Source: Zancudomyces culisetae (Eukaryota; Kickxellomycota; Harpellomycetes; Harpellales; Legeriomycetaceae). Taken from it: a stretch of DNA of 12,794 bases. The stretch spans positions 1-12,794 of the forward strand of contig LSSK01001629.1 in the NCBI GenBank assembly GCA_001969505.1. The letters are read 5' to 3'. A program made the position numbers and the translations under genes. Below the pieces are notes generated by a model. It made no database searches. It was given only the letters and a program-made list of their open reading frames with translations, and was not told where the DNA came from. Position 1 is the stretch's first letter. Each line of letters starts with the position of its first letter. Shown here piece by piece: positions 8,061 through 12,794 of the stretch.

Positions 8061-8510
8061 ACAACCGCAGTAGAGAAAGTAAAATATGTCTTGTCAACAA
8101 ACGCAGTACGCGCGCGACCGGACCAAGAAAGGGAGTTTATACTTTCGACAGATGCATCGTCGATAGCGGTTGGTGCCGTTCTATAACAAGAGTTCAGCTG
8201 GAATAAGAGACTAGTGGCATACTATTATAGAAGACATACCGATGCAGCAAGCCGATATTCAGCGTACGAGCGAGAAGTTTACGCAATCATATTAAGCTTA
8301 AAACATTTTTGTCATTTCCTGATTCCAAAACCATACGTAATATATACCTCTAATTCAGCAGCAAAATATGTTCTAACTCGAAAGGAACCTTCGACTAGAG
8401 TGGCTAAGTGGTTAAGTTCGTTATCGGAATATAATTTTATTTACACCATAGAAAAGGAAAGGATAACAATGTAGCTGACTATTTAAGTAGACAAATGTTC
8501 GTTTTAATAA
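8061..8510 (+). pseudogene. E2 RNase H domain
   Basis: The frame reads FILSTDASSIAVGAVL (catalytic Asp codon at 8151-8153), a stop at about 8184, then YSAYEREVYAIILSLKHF (catalytic Glu) and PYVIYTSNSAAKYVL. The last motif is normally T-D-H or T-D-N in this family; here Ser stands in place of the Asp, so the third acid is missing. After a frameshift near 8460, GKDNNVADYLSRQM supplies the conserved (A)D-LSR ending. Both the replaced acid and the stops point to loss of function. Confidence 0.85.
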
Positions 8511-8701
8511 GGATTAAGGTTGCAGACTTTGCAAATACGTAAAGAAGGCTATAGTGGATATGTTGATTTCTTTTAAAATTATTTATACTGAACAATATGT
8601 CGCGTCTTTAATTAAAAATTTTACTATCTTAAATTACATACAAATAGGAAAACTAAAATAAGATTTATAGAGGTAAAAAAAAGTAAAGAAAATGCTTTTA
8701 A
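8511..8701 (+). other. Degraded RNase H-integrase linker, no readable domain
   Basis: AT-rich sequence between the RNase H end and the integrase zinc finger, with stops in all forward frames. The position says linker. No motif is visible. Confidence 0.5.
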
Positions 8702-9735
8702 GATAATTCGACGCTGCATGACAAGTTAGGATACTTATCCGCCGCACCGATATATGAGTGGATACGAGAACGATTCTGGTTCCCCGAGATGTTCAAAACC
8801 CTGAGAGCGTTTATATATTCATGTCACCAATGTCAAACTTACATTTTGAAGAAACCCAACTTTGTATTTAATGGAAGGATGGCCACTTCGGGAATATTCG
8901 ATCAGTGGGACTTGGATCACCTTGGACCTTTTCCAATACCGAAAAGTGGGAATCGATATATCTTTGTAGGAGTCGAGAGGCTAAGTCGACTCCCCGTAGC
9001 TTTTCCTACCCCGGATACGACAGGAATGATGACTAGCCATAACATCAAGAATATAATATCCATGTTTGGAGTACCGTCTGTGTTGCGAGTAGATTTTGCT
9101 ACGAGTTTTCAAAATGAAAAAGTTAATCGTTTATGGATACTTATAACATTAGTCTTAATTTTAACGTACCGTATCAACCGGAGTGGATGGGACTTGTAGA
9201 ACGAATGAATAGTAGAATCCGTTACGGGCTTGCAAAAATTTGTGATGGTAACTATGATACCTGGGAAGATTATTTACTTGAGATTCTATTGGGGATCCGT
9301 AGCTCACGAAATCGTTCGACAGGAAAAACGCCCGATGAATTATTATACGGTATACCACTAAAGACAATAGGAAGAGAAATATTCCCAACGTCGAACGAAG
9401 TTCGAGTATTAGAGCTGAGTGGAGTCAGAGTAGAAAGGTTGGAGACGGTTAATACTGCAGTGCCGTCGAAGAATTGTACTACTTATGATGTTGGAGATCT
9501 AGTACTTATATTGAACGGAAGAATTAGAAAAAAGCAACCACACAACAAATAGTTACCTCGATATACTGGTCACGGGAGAATAAAATCTGTTTTAGCACAT
9601 TACTTATACTCTGTGGAAAATGAAGCAGGGAAAGAAGGAGTATACCATGCAATAAGAATTTTGAAATACGAACTGAAAAATTCAGATTTAACTTCAAGAG
9701 ACATTCGGGAGGGGAGAGTGGATATAATTTTATAA
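8702..9735 (+). pseudogene. E2 integrase: zinc finger, DD35E core, C-terminal region
   Basis: One frame (8702-9199) reads LHDKLGYLSAAPIYEWIRER and SCHQCQ: the HHCC zinc finger, but with Tyr in place of the second His. WDLDHLGPFP holds the first catalytic Asp (8915-8917), VLRVDFATSFQNEK the second (9092-9094). A frameshift near 9125-9135 moves to the frame that carries GLVERMNSRIRYG with the catalytic Glu (9199-9201). Spacing between the last two is about 35 residues, as expected. NRSTGKTPDELLYG follows. An in-frame TAG at 9550 cuts off the end, where LPRYTGHGRIKSV and YHAIRILKYE resemble a GPF/Y-type module. The frame closes at 9735. All three core acids survive, but the frameshift, the stop and the altered zinc ligand imply no activity. 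Confidence 0.92.
9707..9718 (+). other. E2 polypurine tract
   Basis: gggaggggagag is followed directly by TGGATATAA, a plausible 3' LTR start. Such a tract primes plus-strand DNA synthesis. It overlaps the last codons of the integrase frame, which is common in compact elements. Confidence 0.7.
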
Positions 9736-10154
9736 TCCAGCTTTGCCCCTGTTTCATCTACATTTTTATTTTTTTTAAAGTTAGTTTAACATTATGTGTT
9801 ATAGCCAATAATATTACTTCTTAATACCCATAATTAATCTTCATATTTTATCTTATATTTAATCATTTCGTTTATGCTTCGTTGTAATTCTCTAAGAATT
9901 ACAACTTGTTTATTCAATAAATCTCGTTCTGTGACATTATGATTAGGTATTGATGGAAGTTTTTGTACGAGGCGACTGGAGTTTTAGGAAGTAATTACTT
10001 ATATTTATTATTATATTATTATTATTAGATTATAGATATACAATTAATATCGAAACAATAATATATTGGGGTTAACTGAAACAGCGAAGATAATAATATA
10101 TTTATTAAATTAAAGATATTAAAACTAACACCCTTAAACAGAGCCACAAACAAC
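9719..10154 (+). repeat. 3' LTR of E2 (LTR3), short and divergent
   Basis: It starts with TG right after the polypurine tract and ends with the 20-mer shared with the 5' LTR (10135-10154). The length is 436 bp against about 1,036 bp for LTR2. No TATA box is visible and little beyond the last 20 bases aligns to LTR2. An alternative start at 9797 (TGTTATAGCCAATA) resembles the LTR1 start (TGTTAGATACCAATA), giving 358 bp. It also holds an 11-bp perfect hairpin (9881-9905) and an ATT-rich microsatellite (about 10003-10026). Most likely it is a deleted or recombined LTR. Confidence 0.55.
9881..9905 (+). repeat. Perfect 11-bp hairpin in LTR3
   Basis: gttgtaattct (9881-9891) and agaattacaac (9895-9905) are exact inverted copies with a 3-nt loop. 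No similar sequence is seen in LTR1 or LTR2. Confidence 0.6.
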
Positions 10155-11020
10155 TGTTGTTACAAGTCTGTTTTTTAGCTCACAAACCGCTGATTCTTGC
10201 TCGTCTCCCCAGTTCCATGTACTGTCTTTTTTTAGCAGTAATGTAAGTGGTCTTGCTATAACTGAGTAGTTTTTTACATAATTTTTATAATAACCTACAT
10301 ATCCAGAAATGATTGAAGTTCCTTCACATTGGTTGGCTGCTTTAGTTTCACAATAGTTTTTAGCTTACTTTTGTTGGTGCCTATTCCCTCACTAGATACT
10401 GTTTGGCCCAGGTAATCCAATTTATCAAATCCTAATTACATTTGTCACTGTGTAATTGTATTTTATTTATCTTTAATAGTTTAAATCATTCTTATAAATG
10501 TTTTAATGTTCTGCAACTATTTAAATGGAATATATATCTTTCATAAAAACCATAGCCGTTTTCCAGAGAACAGGGGCTGAACAGTTTCCATGGTACGCTA
10601 GAAAGTAGGAGGACTATTTGTTAGGCCGAATGACATAACATTTAATTGGTAACTTCCGCAACCAGGGATAGCAAATGCGGTTTTGTTTTTGTCTTCAGTC
10701 CTTATTCTAATCTGTCAATTACATGTAAGGGGTACGTATCTATTCTAGATATTTGATTAATATTTCTATAACCAACTCATACCCTCAACTTATCATTCTT
10801 TTTATAAACAAATCAATAAGGAAATACCATTCTAATACACAAGGCGATATAATACCCACTTTTAAATTTCTGTTATCTCCAATCTAACATTCAATAGCAT
10901 CCTATGCGAAATGCGACACTGCATTTATTTTATTGACTTCTCTTCAATTAAATCGATCATGTGCTCGGCCACGTCAGTACTAGTTAGCTGGGTAATGTCG
11001 TTTACAAATATGTCTTAAAA
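10155..11020 (-). pseudogene. E3 reverse transcriptase
   Basis: On the minus strand, TSTDVAEHMIDLIEEKSIK (about 11000-10938) is the conserved lead-in to the RT fingers. RIRTEDKNKTAFAIPGCG comes before motif B, VMSFGLTNSPPTF (10601-10639). The connection reads GYYKNYVKNYSVIARPLTLL and then STWNWGDEQESAVCELKNRL. Between them the sequence is full of stops. I cannot find an intact Y-x-D-D after motif B; the place where it should be reads through unrelated residues, so the catalytic core is lost. The domain ends where LTR3 begins. Confidence 0.85.
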
Positions 11021-11179
11021 CTATTCAAGTACCTCGTTAAATATTGGATTTTCAGACACCCCTAATAAGATAATTAATCCTTTCACAAGGTAAATTTCTG
11101 CTTCATGTTCGTATAGTGACTTGATACTAGTTGTTAAAATTTTTGTAGAAACTTCTGCTTGTTCTTTAAGTAACCGCAT

Positions 11180-11480
11180 CTCCTGAGCTTTCATGTTCAG
11201 AATAATCTGATGTCAGAGCATCCAGTCAGTCCATAAGATGCGAGTGTCATCATTTCTGTCCATAACTACAAGGTCAATAGGGAATTCTATTGTTGAGATT
11301 TTGAGCGGAATTACGTAAACTTTTCCTAATGTGGGATGCTTTTTCCCATCCGCCGTCACTACCATTTTGACTGGTTTGCTCCTGGACCAGTAATCCCAAT
11401 TCTACCAGCAAACTAACAGTTATAACCGATCACGCTGCACCGGTATCGATAACAGACCACAAATGTCTATTAAAGATTTA
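11180..11480 (-). pseudogene. E3 aspartic protease
   Basis: SVIDTGAA includes the active-site D-T-G-A (minus strand of 11436-11447), followed after a stop by SVI. Downstream, TVTADGKKHPTLGKVYVIPL and FPIDLVVMDRNDDTRILWTD match the beta-strand and closing part of Ty3/gypsy retropepsins. Several stops and at least one frame change interrupt it. It lies directly before the RT region, as in a normal pol. Confidence 0.75.
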
Positions 11481-11810
11481 GGTTAGTACCTTACAGTTTG
11501 TTTCCTTCTTTTCCGGTATTTTTATTATATTAACTTCACGAATATCATCTATATTTAGTAGTGTAAGTAATTCTTTTGTTTGCTTTGGAAAATCCACTAG
11601 TAACTGCAATAATATATATTAGGGTACATTTTTTCTAATTCTTCAACTAAAGAAAAGTTTTTGGTTTTTAAAGTTTCGACTTGGTTGGATGTCTGTTATA
11701 ACAGTTTGGGATTTGTGACGCTGTTGGGGTATTTTAAGCTCGACGTACTTCGGTTTCGTTTTCATCTAACCTTGGCCTACCTACTCGCATATTTGAATTT
11801 CTTTCTGAGA
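11481..11810 (-). pseudogene. E3 gag end / protease lead-in
   Basis: Minus-strand frames read RVGRPRLDENETEVRRA, then VETLKTKNFSLVEELEKMYP and LVDFPKQTKELLTLLNIDD, in different frames and continuing into the protease. No zinc knuckle is visible. It is called from its position and unbroken protein-like stretches only. Confidence 0.5.
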
Positions 11811-11935
11811 CATAGGTGTCATAACCATAAAATATAATTAAATTCTAGACCGTTGTGTCTATTTATATTTATTGGTAAGTTTAAATTACGAATTTTAATT
11901 AATAAATTCGTAATAATCATTTCTTGATTTTCTAA
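11811..11935. other. AT-rich non-coding stretch with an 11-bp inverted repeat
   Basis: No coding signal. attacgaattt (11885-11895) and aaattcgtaat (11904-11914) form a perfect 11-bp inverted repeat with an 8-nt centre, just upstream of the first promoter-like block. Confidence 0.5.
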
Positions 11936-12070
11936 GAACATTCTAGAAATTTTATATTACTTAATGATTTTAATAATAAGTTCTTGTCTAGAACATTTTG
12001 ATTAGTAATCAAGCGATAGAAGCATTAATTTTTATTCAAGTTTCTAACTTTTTTATAAGTATAAAAACCC
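11936..12070 (+). promoter_or_regulatory. Promoter-like block C: HSE, TTAGTAA site, TATA box
   Basis: Three contiguous heat-shock-element units, GAA-ca-TTC-ta-GAA (11936-11948), meet the usual minimum for heat-shock-factor binding. A weaker TCtaGAAcaTT lies at 11987-11997. TTAGTAA (12002-12008) matches the Yap1-type bZIP site TTASTAA. The TATA box agtataaaaaccc (12058-12070) matches those of LTR1 and LTR2. Spacing and order recur in block D downstream. It may be part of an LTR of another element or a host promoter; no open reading frame begins soon after it. Confidence 0.5.
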
Positions 12071-12190
12071 TAGTTTTTTCCTTAAAATTTCTATTCCTTA
12101 TCTGACAACAATTGTCTTATATAAATAAATAAAATAGTACTAAGCTAAATATTCCTAAACCATTTTTGTCAATAGGCTATCTTCCGCTTT

Positions 12191-12401
12191 TCAAGTGCAA
12201 TAATTTCCATAGATTAATAATCCTTCAGCTACAATGTCAAGCAGATTAATTTGATAATTCTTTACAGTTGAGCAGTCCGGCTGCTGTTGAGTCGCCTTAA
12301 TTTGGGGCAGTCTGTCATGAACTGATTCTAGAATGTTCGAAAACGTTCTAGAATCATCTGATTTTATTCCGCAGTAATGTTTAGAATGTTCCCCAACATT
12401 C
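12191..12401 (-). other. Stop-to-stop open frame without ATG, possibly an old coding relic
   Basis: About 70 codons are open on the minus strand, reading for example SNILESVHDRLPQIKATQQQ and YQINLLDIVAEGLLIYGNYC, closing at 12191. It contains no Met codon. The part at about 12260-12320 is less AT-rich than its surroundings, which fits former coding sequence. It also spans the HSE repeats, so part of it is certainly fortuitous. I recognise no family. Confidence 0.25.
12326..12353 (+). promoter_or_regulatory. Six-unit heat-shock element
   Basis: Units at exact 5-bp steps read TTC, GAA, TTC, AAA, TTC, GAA; five of six match the alternating TTC/GAA consensus. The whole is also an inverted repeat, with arms gattctagaa (12324-12333) and ttctagaatc (12346-12355). 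Heat-shock factor binds such arrays as trimers. Confidence 0.65.
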
Positions 12402-12411
12402 TAGAACATTA
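12384..12411 (+). promoter_or_regulatory. Second multi-unit heat-shock element
   Basis: Units in register read GAA, TTC, CAA, TTC, GAA, TTA; four of six are perfect. It lies inside a long inverted repeat, 12374-12390 against 12395-12412, with a cccc loop and one bulge. It is 58 bp downstream of the first array and about 220 bp upstream of the TATA box. Confidence 0.6.
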
Positions 12412-12494
12412 CCGAAAATTCACATTATTTCTTAATTTTTCTTACGTAATAATTTTCACTTGTTTAATTTTATTAGCATTCGAGTTTGATTTTT

Positions 12495-12530
12495 GTTTGA
12501 TTACTAATCCAATTTGATTAGTAATCAAAC
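12495..12530 (+). promoter_or_regulatory. Perfect 15-bp inverted repeat carrying two TTASTAA sites
   Basis: gtttgattactaatc (12495-12509) and gattagtaatcaaac (12516-12530) are exact inverted copies with 6 nt between. Each arm holds a Yap1-type site, TTACTAA (12501-12507) and TTAGTAA (12518-12524). The right arm recurs as ttgattagtaatcaa in block C (around 12002). Confidence 0.6.
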
Positions 12531-12585
12531 ACGTTTTTTTTAGCTTGCATATTTAGCTATTCCGCAGTTTTCTAGTGATTTTGTT

Positions 12586-12630
12586 CAAAAACCAAGGCTG
12601 GAAAAAAGTATAAAAAGGGTACAATTTACC
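12586..12630 (+). promoter_or_regulatory. Core promoter of block D
   Basis: The TATA box agtataaaaaggg (12607-12619) is preceded by caaaaaccaagg (12586-12597), whose complement ccttggttttt also stands before the LTR1 TATA box (455-465). An ATG in good context, aaaccATGG, occurs at 12784, about 175 bp downstream, but the window ends four codons later. It may be the promoter of a stress-responsive host gene or of an LTR; the sequence does not decide. Confidence 0.5.
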
Positions 12631-12794
12631 TGTCTTTGATTCAGTATCTAGTATCTTGTATAAATTCATACAATAAACTTTAATAATAATAAATATAACT
12701 TTCCAGACTCCAGATCTTGACACTATACTAGATCAAAATATTATATATATTATTTTCTGAAACCAGCCTAAGTATTTAAACCATGGAACCGTTT

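Larger units (their letters stand above)
4211..10154 (+). mobile_element. Element E2: near full-length but decayed Ty3/gypsy LTR retrotransposon
   Basis: In order: 5' LTR (4211-5246), primer-binding site (5248-5265), gag with CCHC knuckle, protease (DSGA), RT (YLDD), RNase H, DD35E integrase, polypurine tract (9707-9718) and a 3' LTR ending at 10154. The internal region is about 4.5 kb, normal for the group. The two ends share the 20-mer at 5227-5246 and 10135-10154. Each domain carries at least one frameshift or stop, so the copy is non-autonomous. No target-site duplication is seen at the ends, and the two flanks come from different elements (E1 on the left, E3 on the right), so this copy may be a recombinant. 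The 5' LTR resembles LTR1 much more than it resembles the 3' LTR. Confidence 0.9.
10155..11810 (-). mobile_element. Element E3: decayed Ty3/gypsy fragment (gag end, protease, RT)
   Basis: Read on the minus strand from 11810 down: a short gag/linker region, a protease (D-T-G-A), the RT fingers, palm and connection, then a sharp end at the LTR3 boundary just inside the start of RNase H (LKNRLVTT). There are many more stops than in E1 or E2, so it looks older. It cannot be the missing half of E1, because both carry the RT palm and connection and their motif B sequences differ. Its 5' LTR, expected above 11810 in minus orientation, is not recognised; the TATA boxes there point the other way. Confidence 0.85.

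Noticed and set aside
5366-9735. Programmed frameshifting as the reason for the many frame changes in E2
   Set aside because: There are too many shifts, in both directions and inside single domains, together with plain stop codons; decay explains them better.
9161-9757. Minus-strand frames opposite the E2 integrase
   Set aside because: They are antisense shadows of the DD35E integrase and its C-terminal region.
10003-10026. ATT-rich run as a regulatory repeat
   Set aside because: A short simple microsatellite of a kind expected in AT-rich DNA; no structure beyond that.
4206-10162. gtta near both ends of E2 as a target-site duplication
   Set aside because: The right copy (10159-10162) does not touch the LTR end, and the left copy is one base away from the LTR; a 4-mer match is expected by chance here.
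2087-11810. E1 and E3 as two halves of one element split by E2
   Set aside because: Both contain RT motif B and the RT connection region, with different sequences, so their contents overlap instead of adding up.
1-12794. CRISPR array, tRNA or rRNA gene
   Set aside because: No regularly spaced direct repeats and no cloverleaf or rRNA-like sequence were seen; the tRNA-like match at 5248-5265 is only an 18-base complement.

Overview
This window is a eukaryotic, strongly AT-rich transposon graveyard. No intact host gene is visible. Almost all coding signal belongs to decayed Ty3/gypsy-type LTR retrotransposons, recognised by CCHC zinc knuckle, D(S/T)GA protease, reverse transcriptase (RT), RNase H and DD35E integrase motifs in the usual Ty3/gypsy order. 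The host cannot be named from this alone. The AT richness, transposon load and heat-shock/TTASTAA promoter motifs would fit an early-diverging fungus, but other AT-rich eukaryotes remain possible; this is low-confidence inference.

Layout. (1) 92-1046: a ~955-bp forward LTR, apparently solo. (2) 1045-2069: non-coding DNA with a relic of a different RT family at 1205-1497, an 18-bp palindrome and a two-copy 49-bp repeat. (3) 2087-4209, minus strand: element E1, a frameshifted Ty3/gypsy pol whose RT is cut off just upstream of motif B. (4) 4211-10154, plus strand: element E2, the most complete one, with a ~1-kb 5' LTR (same family as LTR1), primer-binding site, gag, protease, RT, RNase H, integrase, polypurine tract and a shorter, divergent 3' LTR. 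Every coding domain is broken by frameshifts or stops, though many catalytic residues survive. (5) 10155-11810, minus strand: element E3, a third, more decayed Ty3/gypsy fragment (gag end, protease, RT), truncated at the RT/RNase H junction. (6) 11811-12794: two promoter-like blocks on the plus strand, each with heat-shock-element (HSE) units, a TTASTAA site and a TATA box; the second lies upstream of a possible start codon at the window edge.

Functional reading. When active, E2 would have been transcribed from the TATA box near 4671, packaged by Gag, matured by its protease, copied by RT/RNase H from a tRNA primer and inserted by integrase. Its primer-binding site matches the anticodon arm of tRNA-Ile rather than a tRNA 3' end, and carries C exactly where an inosine-34 would be copied. 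E1 and E3 flank E2 in the same orientation but overlap in RT content, so they are not two halves of one element split by E2; a recombinant junction or assembly join is more likely. The sequence shows no evidence of a non-transposon multi-gene system.
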